Shown here: positions 8,500 to 16,784 of the stretch, piece by piece
How the letters are laid out: every line of letters begins with the position of its first letter
Numbering within the stretch: position 1 is the stretch's first letter
From: Mucilaginibacter sp. PPCGB 2223
Lineage (GTDB): Bacteria; Bacteroidota; Bacteroidia; Sphingobacteriales; Sphingobacteriaceae
Assembly: GCF_001705515.1 (NCBI RefSeq)
Contig: NZ_MDJS01000001.1
Span: 1,612,001-1,676,000, forward strand
Reading direction: 5' to 3'
Length of the DNA: 64,000 bases
Notes under the pieces: model-generated
Database searches by the model: none
Told to the model about the DNA's origin: nothing
Seen by the model: the letters and a program-made list of their open reading frames with translations, nothing else
Program-made: the position numbers and the translations under genes

Positions 8500-9060
8500 A
8501 TGGCAACAATTATTTTAAAAAATATCCGTACAATAGTTAATCATTGGTGGCTAATCCTGATTGGCGGGATCGTGATGATCGGGCTCGGAATCTGGATTAT
8601 AGCAAGCCCGGTTCAGTCCTATATTTCACTTAGCCTGGCGTTCGCATTCTGTATGTTCGTCGCAGGCTTGTTCGAAGTTATTTTTTCAATCGCTAACAGC
8701 AAATCTCTGGAAGGTTGGGTTTGGATACTCATCAGCGGGCTGATCGACCTTTTTATAGGCGGATACCTGATGGGCTACCCGGTAATTACAATGGCTGTTT
8801 TACCTTTCATTGTTGGTTTTTGGATGCTCTTCAGGGGGTTTATGGCTATAGGCAGTGCTATCGAGATGCGCGCATATGGTATATGGGACTGGGGCTGGCT
8901 CCTTGTTGTCGGGATCATCATCATTTTGTTGGCACTGGCCATTTTAGCAAATCCGGCGTTTGGCATTGCCAATATCCTCATGTGGACAAGTATCGCTTTT
9001 ATCTTTTCGGGGATATTCAGGGTTCATCTATCATTCAAACTCAAAAAGCTAAAACCCTGA
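8500..9060 (+). CDS. HdeD family (DUF308) membrane protein
   Basis: 186 aa, almost entirely hydrophobic with six predicted membrane helices in three hairpins, each with the repeated pattern G(x)nG..I..NP/SP (IASPVQSYISLSLAFAFCMF; LMGYPVITMAVLPF; LANPAFGIANILMW). This is the DUF308/HdeD architecture, linked in E. coli to acid resistance; a molecular function is not known. Basic residues KLKKLKP close the C-terminus. The SDR gene follows after 42 bp in the same direction, probably as one operon. Confidence 0.85.
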   Translation: MATIILKNIRTIVNHWWLILIGGIVMIGLGIWIIASPVQSYISLSLAFAFCMFVAGLFEVIFSIANSKSLEGWVWILISGLIDLFIGGYLMGYPVITMAVLPFIVGFWMLFRGFMAIGSAIEMRAYGIWDWGWLLVVGIIIILLALAILANPAFGIANILMWTSIAFIFSGIFRVHLSFKLKKLKP

Positions 9061-9102
9061 TTGACAAATCAACTATATAAATGATGTTAATGAGAACCTA
9101 TC

Positions 9103-9861
9103 ATGCATACATTAAACAAAAAAGTAGCCCTGGTTACCGGAGCGGGATCAGGGATTGGTAAAGCGATAGCAGAACTTTTTGCCCATGAGGGAGCGAGCGT
9201 TGTTTTGGCTGACATTCACCAGGAAAATATAGAAGCGGTAGCAGCAGGCATTAAGGCCGGGGGAGGAAATGCTTACTGTTTAATTGTTGACATTGCCAAG
9301 GAAAGCGATGTTGACCTCTTGCTGGATTATGTTTTAAAAACATATCATAAATTGGATATACTGGTTAACAATGCGGGCATTATGGATAGTTTCACGCCAG
9401 CCGGCGATGTAAGTACAGCGCTGTGGAACCAGGTAATGGGGATTAATCTGAACGGCCCTTTTTATACCTGCCGCAAGGCTATCAATCTTTTTTTGCAACA
9501 GGGGGCGGGCAATATTATCAATATTTCTTCTATCGGCGGACTGTTTGGCGGCCGCGCAGGTGCAGCTTACACGGCATCAAAACATGCGCTTATAGGCCTT
9601 ACCAAAAGTATCGGGTACCAGTATGCACTAAAAAATATCCGGTGTAATGCCATCGCACCAGGCGGCGTTAACACGAATATTGTACAGGGCATGGAAAGTA
9701 ACGCGTTTGGTTTCGACCGTATGAACGCCGGAACAAATAACAATCCGCGAAGTGCCGAGCCATCTGAAATTGCGGAACTGGCCTTATTCCTGGCATCCGA
9801 AAAATCAAGTTTTATTAATGGCGCCGTTGTTACTGCCGATGGCGGCTGGACCGCTTATTAA
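9103..9861 (+). CDS. Classical SDR family oxidoreductase
   Basis: 252 aa. TGAGSGIG at 12-19, NNAG at 89-92, catalytic S143, Y156, K160, and the closing NGAVVTADGGWTAY all fit a classical NAD-type SDR (3-oxoacyl-ACP reductase/glucose dehydrogenase-like). Asp37 at the end of beta-2 (VVLADIH) favours NAD(H) over NADP(H). The substrate is unknown. Second gene after the HdeD homologue; convergent with the phospholipid genes 29 bp downstream. Confidence 0.88.
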   Translation: MHTLNKKVALVTGAGSGIGKAIAELFAHEGASVVLADIHQENIEAVAAGIKAGGGNAYCLIVDIAKESDVDLLLDYVLKTYHKLDILVNNAGIMDSFTPAGDVSTALWNQVMGINLNGPFYTCRKAINLFLQQGAGNIINISSIGGLFGGRAGAAYTASKHALIGLTKSIGYQYALKNIRCNAIAPGGVNTNIVQGMESNAFGFDRMNAGTNNNPRSAEPSEIAELALFLASEKSSFINGAVVTADGGWTAY

Positions 9862-9890
9862 TAGCTGTTAAACATAGTTGATCTTATTTT

Positions 9891-10463
9891 TTATTTTCTT
9901 TTAAAAACCCAGTACAAGCCCTTAACATTACTTTGGTGCCGCGGAAGTATAATAACAAGCAGAATCTCTTCCAATAAATCGAAAACGGTGAGCAAGGCAG
10001 CCAGTATAAACAGCCAGTTGGATGAAGGAGATATAAAATAAAAAAGAATTAAAAATACGCCCTGAAAAATCGCTGCGAGCTTGGCTGCATAGGTATGAAA
10101 ACTGCTCATACGGCCATACCTGACAAGCGCCAGTATAACCTGTGCCAGGTAGAGAGTAATCAGCAGCGTAACCAGTAAATACTCCTGGCTTAAAAACCCC
10201 GGCCTGTAACGGATAATACCGAATATCCCTGCTGCCACCGTTAAATCATCTCCTATCGAATCTATAGTTGCCCCAAGTTTGCTGGTTACATTATACTTGC
10301 GGGCGAGAAAACCATCGACCGCATCGGTTAAAAAGCTAAATGCCAGCATCCACTTAAATAATTCGAACCGGGCCGCAAAAATCAATATAAAAAGTATGGG
10401 CGCCGCAATTATCCGGTACATCGTAATCAGGTTGATTGCAAGACAGGCCGGTTTATGCTTCAT
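9891..10463 (-). CDS. CDP-alcohol phosphatidyltransferase family protein
   Basis: 190 aa integral membrane enzyme with the full catalytic signature D-x2-DG-x2-AR-x8-G-x3-D-x3-D at residues 47-72 (DAVDGFLARKYNVTSKLGAT, then IDSIGDD). It transfers a phosphatidyl or similar group from a CDP-alcohol to an alcohol acceptor; whether the acceptor is glycerol-3-phosphate, inositol or another alcohol cannot be told. It overlaps the 3' end of the CdsA gene by 11 bp, so CDP-diacylglycerol made by CdsA is the obvious donor. The family's membrane helices are seen around and after the motif. Confidence 0.88.
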   Translation of the reverse strand: MKHKPACLAINLITMYRIIAAPILFILIFAARFELFKWMLAFSFLTDAVDGFLARKYNVTSKLGATIDSIGDDLTVAAGIFGIIRYRPGFLSQEYLLVTLLITLYLAQVILALVRYGRMSSFHTYAAKLAAIFQGVFLILFYFISPSSNWLFILAALLTVFDLLEEILLVIILPRHQSNVKGLYWVFKRK

Positions 10464-11262
10464 AGAATAACAGTAAATAACCCAATATAAAAGGTACAGA
10501 GCCTAACAGGGAATCAAAGCGATCGAGCATCCCTCCGTGGCCCGGAAGCAGCGTACCCGAGTCTTTAACGCCCAGGCTCCTTTTCATCATCGATTTGATG
10601 AGATCTCCGTATGTCCCGGCTATCAGCACAATCATCGCCACAATCAGCCACATGCCGGCGCTCAGGCTTTTAAAATAGCACGAAATAAAATAGGCCATAT
10701 AGGTAACAGATAAAAATGCACCGATGCTCCCCTCCCAGGTTTTACCGGGTGATATCCGTTTAAATAAAGCGTGTTCACCAAAGCTACGGCCAATAAGGTA
10801 CGCAGAGGTGTCACTGGTCCAGATCAGGATAAAACAGCCCAGCACGATATCGGCATGATAAAACATTCTGCCGGTTGGCAGTAATGCTACGCCAACCAAC
10901 AAGCACAGCGGTACTGTAATACAAAAGATGCCCAAAAACGTAAGGGCCAGGTTATAAAACGGGTGGCTGGCCTTTCGGTATAGTTCAGCCACAAAAACAC
11001 CGAAAACTGCAGGTATGTTTATCAAAACAAATTTCAGGTTTTGCTGATAGAATGCCATTGCGGAAGCAATAAGTATCAAAACAGACAGGGCAATACCATT
11101 TACCTTTTGTGGCAAGAACGTTTTTGATTGTAACAGGCGATAAAATTCTGTCAGGCAGAGTATATTAATGGCCACCGCCAAAGCAACAAAACTATATATA
11201 TTCCAGACAACGGCGCACAAAATAACAAGTACCAATACCGCACCTGTAATTGTGCGCTTCAT
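10453..11262 (-). CDS. cdsA: Phosphatidate cytidylyltransferase (CDP-DAG synthase)
   Basis: About 269 aa from the ATG at 11262, which has CCAGGA just upstream; the frame is open to a GTG at 11322 but those residues are hydrophilic and non-conserved. Multiple membrane helices lead to the CdsA signature near the C-terminus: KSMMKRSLGVKDSGTLLPGH followed by GGMLDRFDS. It makes CDP-diacylglycerol from phosphatidic acid and CTP. A CdsA and CDP-alcohol transferase pair inside a stress island, rather than beside other lipid genes, suggests a second, condition-specific phospholipid route; that is inference. Confidence 0.9.
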   Translation of the reverse strand: MKRTITGAVLVLVILCAVVWNIYSFVALAVAINILCLTEFYRLLQSKTFLPQKVNGIALSVLILIASAMAFYQQNLKFVLINIPAVFGVFVAELYRKASHPFYNLALTFLGIFCITVPLCLLVGVALLPTGRMFYHADIVLGCFILIWTSDTSAYLIGRSFGEHALFKRISPGKTWEGSIGAFLSVTYMAYFISCYFKSLSAGMWLIVAMIVLIAGTYGDLIKSMMKRSLGVKDSGTLLPGHGGMLDRFDSLLGSVPFILGYLLLFYEA

Positions 11263-11458
11263 GAAATTTGTCCTGGCGTCTTTCATTTTACTTGGCATAT
11301 TTGTACTCTTACAATTCGTCACAATAATAAAGCAACCTGTTGGGTAAGCCTATGAGCTAAGGCACGAAAATTACTGATGATGATTATATCTTCACATGTT
11401 GAATCGCGAAAATGTGCTGACTTTGTACTCCGACATTTTCGGGTCTCTAATCATCTTT

Positions 11459-11524
11459 ATGCGTGCGATCAATTTTTTGTATGATGATAGTCAGCAGTTT
11501 TGGGGATTAATTGCGCGAATTTTA
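11459..11524 (+). promoter_or_regulatory. FNR-like operator(s) and promoter of the alcohol dehydrogenase gene
   Basis: Plus strand: ATGATGATAGTCAG (11481-11494, perfect TGAT-N4-GTCA), 23 bases, then GAATTTTA (11517-11524), a weak -7 box. A degenerate dyad ATGCGTGCGATCAA (right half only) lies 22 bp upstream at 11459-11472. This promoter places the dehydrogenase start at 11549 rather than further upstream. Confidence 0.6.
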
Positions 11525-11548
11525 TGGATAGCTAACAATGTACATAAG

Positions 11549-12556
11549 ATGAAGCATCCAGAATCAATGCAGGCGATGGTGTTGGAAGCCTACGGCACCA
11601 GCCTTGTTTTGAAACAACTGAACGTCCCGGCGCCCAATAACGATCAGGTACTAATTAAGGTAACTGCGTGTGGGATATGCCGGACAGATCTGCATATTAT
11701 CGACGGGGAACTGCCAGAGGCTAAGTTCCCGCTGATACCGGGACATGAGATCATTGGGCGGGTTGTAGCTTGCGGCAGCGATGCCGGCAGTTTTAAACCG
11801 GGCGATATCGTAGGGGTTCCCTGGTTGGGATATACCTGCGGCACCTGCAAATTTTGTTTGCAAGGACGTGAAAACTTATGCGATAACGCCGGATTTACCG
11901 GTTATACCATCAACGGCGGTTTCGCCGAATATACAGTTGCAGATGCCCGCTTTTGTTTCTTGCTTGGGACGGCTTACCAAGGTCCTGAAAACGCACCTCT
12001 GCTTTGTGCGGGCCTGATTGGGTATCGTTCGTACCGGATGATCCGCCAGAGTGCCAAAAATATCGGGATTTATGGCTTTGGGGCCGCCGCGCATATTATT
12101 ACCCAGATCGCCAAAGCTGAAGGTAAAAATATCTTTGCTTTTACCAAAAGAGATGACCAGGAGGCACAGGCATTTGCATTGCGTATGGGTGCCGCCTGGG
12201 CTGGCGAAAGTGGGGATACCCCGCCGGAAAGATTAGATGCTTCCATGATATTTGCCCCGGCGGGCGAGTTAGTAGTTAAAGCGTTAGGAAATACGGACAA
12301 AGGTGGCGAGGTGATTTGTGGCGGTATCCATATGACGGATATACCATCCTTTTCATACAGCATTTTATGGCAGGAAAGAAGCCTGCGTTCGGTAGCTAAT
12401 TTAACCCGGAAGGATGGCGCTGACTTTTTTAGCAGTCTGAAAAAATTACGCGTCGTCACTCAAACCCAATTTTTCAAACTGGCGGATGCCAACACGGCGA
12501 TAAACCTGTTAAGAACGGGTAAAATAAATGGCGCCGCAGTACTGTTGATGCCTTAA
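11549..12556 (+). CDS. Zinc-dependent alcohol dehydrogenase (AdhA/AdhP-like)
   Basis: 335 aa from ATG 11549; the frame is open back to 11396 but the extension contains the promoter. Medium-chain dehydrogenase with catalytic-zinc residues C41/C44, H66-E67 in GHE, and a cysteine in LLCAGLIGYRS, plus structural-zinc cysteines C97, C100, C103 and C111. The nucleotide fold IGIYGFGAAAH follows. It should interconvert alcohols and aldehydes with NAD(P)H, for example ethanol fermentation under oxygen limitation, which fits an FNR-type promoter. It is divergent from cdsA and convergent with the phosphorylase gene, whose stop lies 5 bp away. Confidence 0.88.
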   Translation: MKHPESMQAMVLEAYGTSLVLKQLNVPAPNNDQVLIKVTACGICRTDLHIIDGELPEAKFPLIPGHEIIGRVVACGSDAGSFKPGDIVGVPWLGYTCGTCKFCLQGRENLCDNAGFTGYTINGGFAEYTVADARFCFLLGTAYQGPENAPLLCAGLIGYRSYRMIRQSAKNIGIYGFGAAAHIITQIAKAEGKNIFAFTKRDDQEAQAFALRMGAAWAGESGDTPPERLDASMIFAPAGELVVKALGNTDKGGEVICGGIHMTDIPSFSYSILWQERSLRSVANLTRKDGADFFSSLKKLRVVTQTQFFKLADANTAINLLRTGKINGAAVLLMP

Positions 12557-12561
12557 TATTT

Positions 12562-14211
12562 TTACAGGTACAATTGTTCATAATACTCATGCGCAAGCCG
12601 CCCGGAGTCAAATCGGGGGACTATATCTGCAGCAGCCTTTTTGATGATGCGCAACCATTGCTCCTGGTCGTGGTAATACATCGGGATAACCACCTTGGTT
12701 AAGGTATCAAACAGATTGCGATATTCCATCTGATCAGCCTGTTCCTGCCCTGCCCCATCGGCTGCAGTTTGTATTAAAAAACAATTCTTCCTGTCAACGG
12801 CAAATTCCGGAACCCAGCCATCAGGAATAGACAAATTGATACTACCATTCATGGCAGCTGTCATTCCACTGGTTCCCGAAGCTTCGTGATATTTGCGCGG
12901 GGTATTTAACCAAATGTCAGACCCTCTTTTTAATAATGCCGACAGAGCCAGTTCGTGCCCCAATAACACTGCACAATTGGCCAGATCAGCGGTCTGTTTA
13001 ATGATGAAATTAAATTTGCCAATTTCGACAGCATCTTCAGGATAAGGTTTTCCTGCCCATATGATCTGAACCGGGCATTGTTTATCGGTTACTAAACCTA
13101 CGAATTCATTCCAATCAGCCATGATAAGTTCCGGCCGTTTATAACCCGAAAACCTCCGTGCCCATACGATAGTTAATACATTTTCATCGAAAATTTTCCC
13201 ACACTGGTCTGCAACGATCTTGAAAAGGCACCGCTTTAACTCTTTCTTCCTGGCTTTGATCAATTCATCGTTATCACTCAGGATTGCGCCGTCTAAAATA
13301 TCATCTTTCCAGTAGGCCTTGTTCTGAGCATTGGTTATTGACAGGATCGGACATATGCCAGGGGTATTTCCCCACATTTGATTGGCGGTTTCTGCATGGA
13401 GCTTAGAAACTCCATTAGCTCTCCGCGAAAATCTGAGGGCCGCAACAGTATAATTAAAGATTTCGCCATTCATGTCAAGCAGCATTCTTATCTCTGCTTC
13501 GGGCAATGAACAAAAGAACGACATATCGCTCAGGAAACTGATGCGATGTTCTTCATTTCCGCCGGCTTCGGGCGTGTGGGTAGTAAAAACCAAGCGCCTC
13601 CGCACTTCGGCTATATCTTTGTATTTTTCAAACAGATAGAAGCCGAGCGTCACGCTATGACCTTCGTTCATATGGTAAACATCCGGGGCAATGCCCAGGG
13701 CTTCGAGTACAAGTGCGCCACCGATTCCTAAAACGATAGTTTGTGCGATGCGGGTGGATTCGTTAGGATCATAAAGGCGGTGCGTTATCGTCCCGGAGAG
13801 ATAATCGTTTTCGGGTATATCGGTACTTAGTAATAAAATGGGGGCCGTACCGAATACTGAAGGTGATAATAAATATGCTTTAACATGTACCGGAGCCTGG
13901 TGTATCCGGACGGTGACTATAATTCCGGTATCTTCTAAAAAAGAATAGCTCTTTTTAATAAAGACGGGATTTAATAATCCGTCCGAACTTCTCACCTGAT
14001 CATAGTAACCATATTTCCACAAGATGCCTACACCAATCACATTTTGCTTTAACGCGAATGCACTGCGCATATGCGAACCCGCTAAATAACCTAAGCCACC
14101 GCAGTAGGTTTTAAGTGCCTGGTCAATACCGAATTCCATAGCGAAATAGGCAACGGCCTTATTGTATTTATGATCAGGTTCGTAACCAAAAATATCAGCT
14201 TTACTCATCAT
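12562..14211 (-). CDS. Alpha-glucan (GT35) phosphorylase homologue lacking the PLP lysine
   Basis: About 549 aa from the ATG at 14211; the frame extends to a TTG at 14229 that overlaps the preceding stop. Short-form glycogen/maltodextrin phosphorylase: AYFAMEFGI near the start, CGGLGYLAGSH, HMNEGHS, WARRFSGYKRPEL, IWAGKPYPED, and EASGTSGM-T-AAMNG. In this family the residue after SGM is the lysine that forms the Schiff base with pyridoxal phosphate; here it is Thr (codon ACA; residue 457 counted from the upstream TTG). A classical PLP-dependent phosphorolysis is therefore doubtful unless another lysine serves or the branch works differently. Third gene after BON and USP; it would mobilise glycogen during stress. 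Confidence 0.8.
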   Translation of the reverse strand: MMSKADIFGYEPDHKYNKAVAYFAMEFGIDQALKTYCGGLGYLAGSHMRSAFALKQNVIGVGILWKYGYYDQVRSSDGLLNPVFIKKSYSFLEDTGIIVTVRIHQAPVHVKAYLLSPSVFGTAPILLLSTDIPENDYLSGTITHRLYDPNESTRIAQTIVLGIGGALVLEALGIAPDVYHMNEGHSVTLGFYLFEKYKDIAEVRRRLVFTTHTPEAGGNEEHRISFLSDMSFFCSLPEAEIRMLLDMNGEIFNYTVAALRFSRRANGVSKLHAETANQMWGNTPGICPILSITNAQNKAYWKDDILDGAILSDNDELIKARKKELKRCLFKIVADQCGKIFDENVLTIVWARRFSGYKRPELIMADWNEFVGLVTDKQCPVQIIWAGKPYPEDAVEIGKFNFIIKQTADLANCAVLLGHELALSALLKRGSDIWLNTPRKYHEASGTSGMTAAMNGSINLSIPDGWVPEFAVDRKNCFLIQTAADGAGQEQADQMEYRNLFDTLTKVVIPMYYHDQEQWLRIIKKAAADIVPRFDSGRLAHEYYEQLYL

Positions 14212-14225
14212 AGCTCTCTGGCGGA

Positions 14226-15056
14226 TCAATGATGGGCAATAAATATTGGAAGCATGTTGCCCTCAATAAGCAATTCGGCTGTACTATGCTTTAACATGTT
14301 TGACAGCTTGCTACGACCATAAGCCCCCATAACCGCAAATGCATCTTTTTTCCGTAACAGGTAATCGAACAATTTATCCTCCGGCTTACCAGGCAGCTTT
14401 TCGGCAGCAACGCTGCCGTAGTGACATTTGAGATAGCTTTCCAACTTCTCTTCACCGTCAGCTTTAAAATTGGTTTGTTCGCCTGCCTGCAGAACGGTGA
14501 CCTTTTTATCCCTTAGCTCTGGAAAAAGATAAGTAAACTGTCTGGCCGCAAAAACAGACGGCGCATCGCCATCGGAAGCGAATATAATCTCGTTTACCTC
14601 GTCAAAATCATACGGGGATATAACAACCGGGCATTCGGACCGCGAGAGTGCTTCTTTGACGAAAATTGAAGGTTTTTCCAACGGAGATGACGAAAAACAG
14701 GTTGGCTCTAAAATCAACAGGTCCGCAAACCGTGATTCCGCAACGATTTGTTCGATAGGCTCACCGTAGCCATGACAAATATCATAAGCAACCATACGCG
14801 AATCACAGTGAGTTTTAAAAACAGCAATATTATCGTTTACAATTTTTTGTACGGAAGTAGTATCCATCGCCGTATCAATCGTCTCCACATAAACGCCACC
14901 ATAGGCGAATTTTAAGCCAGGTACATTTTTGGATCGAATATCTTCCAAGAACATACCGGCCAGAGGAGAGCCGGTTAGCTGTGCGAGGTAGCATGCAAAA
15001 TCAACACTCTTTTGATTTAATCTTTCGGCGTCAATGGCTAATAATATTTTTTTCAT
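14226..15056 (-). CDS. Tandem-domain universal stress protein (UspA family)
   Basis: About 276 aa from ATG 15056. Two Usp domains: the first starts KKILLAIDAERLN with AGMFLEDI, the second ends with the nucleotide signature GAYGRSKLSNMLKHSTAELL. It resembles the USP at 5891 in layout and key segments, so a duplication is likely. Middle gene of BON-USP-phosphorylase; the BON stop lies 113 bp upstream with a strong inverted repeat between, and the phosphorylase starts 14 bp downstream. Confidence 0.9.
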   Translation of the reverse strand: MKKILLAIDAERLNQKSVDFACYLAQLTGSPLAGMFLEDIRSKNVPGLKFAYGGVYVETIDTAMDTTSVQKIVNDNIAVFKTHCDSRMVAYDICHGYGEPIEQIVAESRFADLLILEPTCFSSSPLEKPSIFVKEALSRSECPVVISPYDFDEVNEIIFASDGDAPSVFAARQFTYLFPELRDKKVTVLQAGEQTNFKADGEEKLESYLKCHYGSVAAEKLPGKPEDKLFDYLLRKKDAFAVMGAYGRSKLSNMLKHSTAELLIEGNMLPIFIAHH

Positions 15057-15130
15057 GATCAATTATCTTTTTGTCCGCAATGTATTCTTGCACCGGCATA
15101 ACTGTGTTTGATATCCATGCCCTGCAGTGC

Positions 15131-15162
15131 CAGGCTGCCCGCCGGCCAAGGCGGGCAGCCTG
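15131..15162. repeat. Perfect 13-bp inverted repeat (stable hairpin)
   Basis: CAGGCTGCCCGCC (15131-15143), 6-base spacer, GGCGGGCAGCCTG (15150-15162). It is GC-rich in contrast to its surroundings and begins 7 bp past the BON stop. No T run follows on either side, so it is not a standard terminator; it may cap or stabilise the BON transcript, attenuate read-through, or be a REP-like element. Confidence 0.7.
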
Positions 15163-15169
15163 AAAGCAA

Positions 15170-15838
15170 TTAATATACCAGTTCCGGCTCTTCAATATCG
15201 AGCTGATTGAGCACGTGGTAAACACCAGGTGCCGCCCATGCCGCATTTTCAGCGTCTTCACTTTCAGCAAACGAACGAACCTTACCGGTAAGTGTTACTG
15301 TAGTGCCACTTACCGTCGGGTGTATTTTATTGGCGTCAATACTTGCACTGCGATGAAAGGCAGCCCTGATCTTTTGCTCCAATTCAATCGGCGAGACACG
15401 TGGTTTCATGGTGATCAGGTTGGTCACCGAACGCACACCTGTTAGGTTTTGTATGGCTGTTCTGGCGCTTACACGCTGGTATTCCCATTCCAGCTCGCCT
15501 TCCAAGGTCACTACCCCGTTCTCCACTTTGATTTTGATCTTGTCGTCAGGTACCGCGCTATGCCACTTAAGCGCATTTAAAACAGCTTGTGCAATCTCCG
15601 CATCTGTTTTACGATAAACTGGTGATACACCTACTTGAATATCTTCAGCAACTGCTTTCACCCCGGCTACATTTTTGGCGGCCTTTTCGGCGTCTATTTT
15701 TTTGGAATATGAATCGACGATCCCTGAAAGGGTAACAACACCGTTCTTTACGGCCACGCCAATTTCTGATGAACTTAAAAATGGTTGCCATTTCAGTTCA
15801 TCCATCACGTCTTTTTGAATTTGACTGTCTGTTTTCAT
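15170..15838 (-). CDS. Three-BON-domain protein (OsmY-like, cytoplasmic)
   Basis: 222 aa made of three BON domains of about 70 residues: 1-72 (VKNGVVTLSGIVDSYSKKIDAE), 78-150 (VENGVVTLEGELEWEYQRVSA), 152-218 (VSGTTVTLTGKVRSFAESEDA). BON domains bind membranes or ligands and occur in osmotic-shock proteins such as OsmY; unlike OsmY this one has no signal peptide. First gene of the BON-USP-phosphorylase unit under the tandem operators at 15876-15941. Confidence 0.9.
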   Translation of the reverse strand: MKTDSQIQKDVMDELKWQPFLSSSEIGVAVKNGVVTLSGIVDSYSKKIDAEKAAKNVAGVKAVAEDIQVGVSPVYRKTDAEIAQAVLNALKWHSAVPDDKIKIKVENGVVTLEGELEWEYQRVSARTAIQNLTGVRSVTNLITMKPRVSPIELEQKIRAAFHRSASIDANKIHPTVSGTTVTLTGKVRSFAESEDAENAAWAAPGVYHVLNQLDIEEPELVY

Positions 15839-15875
15839 AATTTTAATGATTAAGTAAAACCTGTAGAATTCTAAT

Positions 15876-15941
15876 CAAAGTACGACTGGACCTATGAAAT
15901 TTACTATGATATTGGTCAGGGTGCGATATGATTTTCATCAC
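15876..15941 (-). promoter_or_regulatory. FNR-like tandem operator and promoter of BON-USP-phosphorylase
   Basis: Minus strand: GTGATGAAAATCAT (15928-15941), CTGACCAATATCAT (15906-15919), 23 bases, then GTACTTTG (15876-15883) as -7 box. Both dyads are perfect in the TGA(C/T)-N4-ATCA core and their centres lie 22 bp apart. Confidence 0.75.
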
Positions 15942-16098
15942 CATTCCAGTACGGCGCAGCGATAACAGAAACCTGGCTTTCCGTGCGGAAGCTGATTTGC
16001 AGGGTTGGCAGAAACCGGTTGTAAAAGGAATAAAAACGAGATAATTCCGTACGAAAAGGAAGAAAGTCATCAGTTATTTTAAGCAGGAGTGGATAGCA

Positions 16099-16761
16099 AT
16101 GAGGATGCACCTGAAATCCTATTTAAAAAAACGGCAAGAGGAAGACCTGCGTCAATTTAGAGTACACGTCAAAAAACTAAAGGCTTTACTGATGTTGTTT
16201 TCGGACAGTTCCTCACGTCACCGGTCTTTAACCGGGAGTTTCGGCCCCATCCAAAAGATATTTAAAAAGCGGGAGTTTTACGCAACGCTCAGATCAAATC
16301 GGAGTTAGCCGGACGATCGCAGGCGGCCAAGGACGATCATCAGGCAAAAAAGTCAGAAGAAAATTTCGCAAAAACGGGCAGAAATATTAAAAAAAATAAA
16401 CATTGCCGGAGAAGCGCTCAAACCTAAAATAAAATCGATCGACGACACTGCAATAACGCTGTTTTATAGGGATGAGTTGCGGCTGATAGCGGGATCCTTA
16501 GATCCGCTTGTGTTTGATAAATTACACGACTGCCGCAAACGGATCAAGGTATTGTTGTATAATTACCCGCTCGTTAAGCCAATACCGGAAGTCGGGATAA
16601 ATGAAGGTTACCTAACGCAATTTCAGGACGTGATCGGAAACTGGCACGACGGTGAATTGTCTACTTCGTGTGATAACCTGAAAAAACCGAACCAGCTATT
16701 GCCGATTTCGCCCTTGATTTCTACCAAAAAGCTACAGAAACTATCTCTGAATCGTTATGAT
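16099..16761 (+). pseudogene. CHAD-domain protein gene with three homopolymer frameshifts
   Basis: A good Shine-Dalgarno (AGGAG) precedes ATG 16099. The reading passes through three frames: MRMHLKSYLKKRQEEDLRQF to QKIFKK, then AGVLRNAQIKSELAGRSQ, then SQKKISQKRAEILKKINIAG through LHDCRKRIKVLLYNYP and QFQDVIGNWHD, then TEPAIADFALDFYQKATETI and a stop at 16761. Each switch lies in an A run: 16264-16268 (one A short), 16346-16351 (one A extra), 16681-16686 (one A short). Corrected, the protein is about 221 aa with the conserved His/Arg/Lys-rich helices of CHAD domains, which bind polyphosphate. Convergent with pfkB, 23 bp apart. Confidence 0.75.
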
Positions 16762-16784
16762 CCATTAACGAAGTTTTATGACTT

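Noticed and set aside
11396-11548. 51-codon upstream extension of the alcohol dehydrogenase
   Set aside because: It covers the operator at 11481 and the -7 box at 11517; the dehydrogenase fold begins only after 11549.
16070-16098. Island-type operator for the CHAD gene
   Set aside because: GTCA at 16066 has no left half and no -7 box 23 bases on; the dyads at 15906-15941 point to BON.
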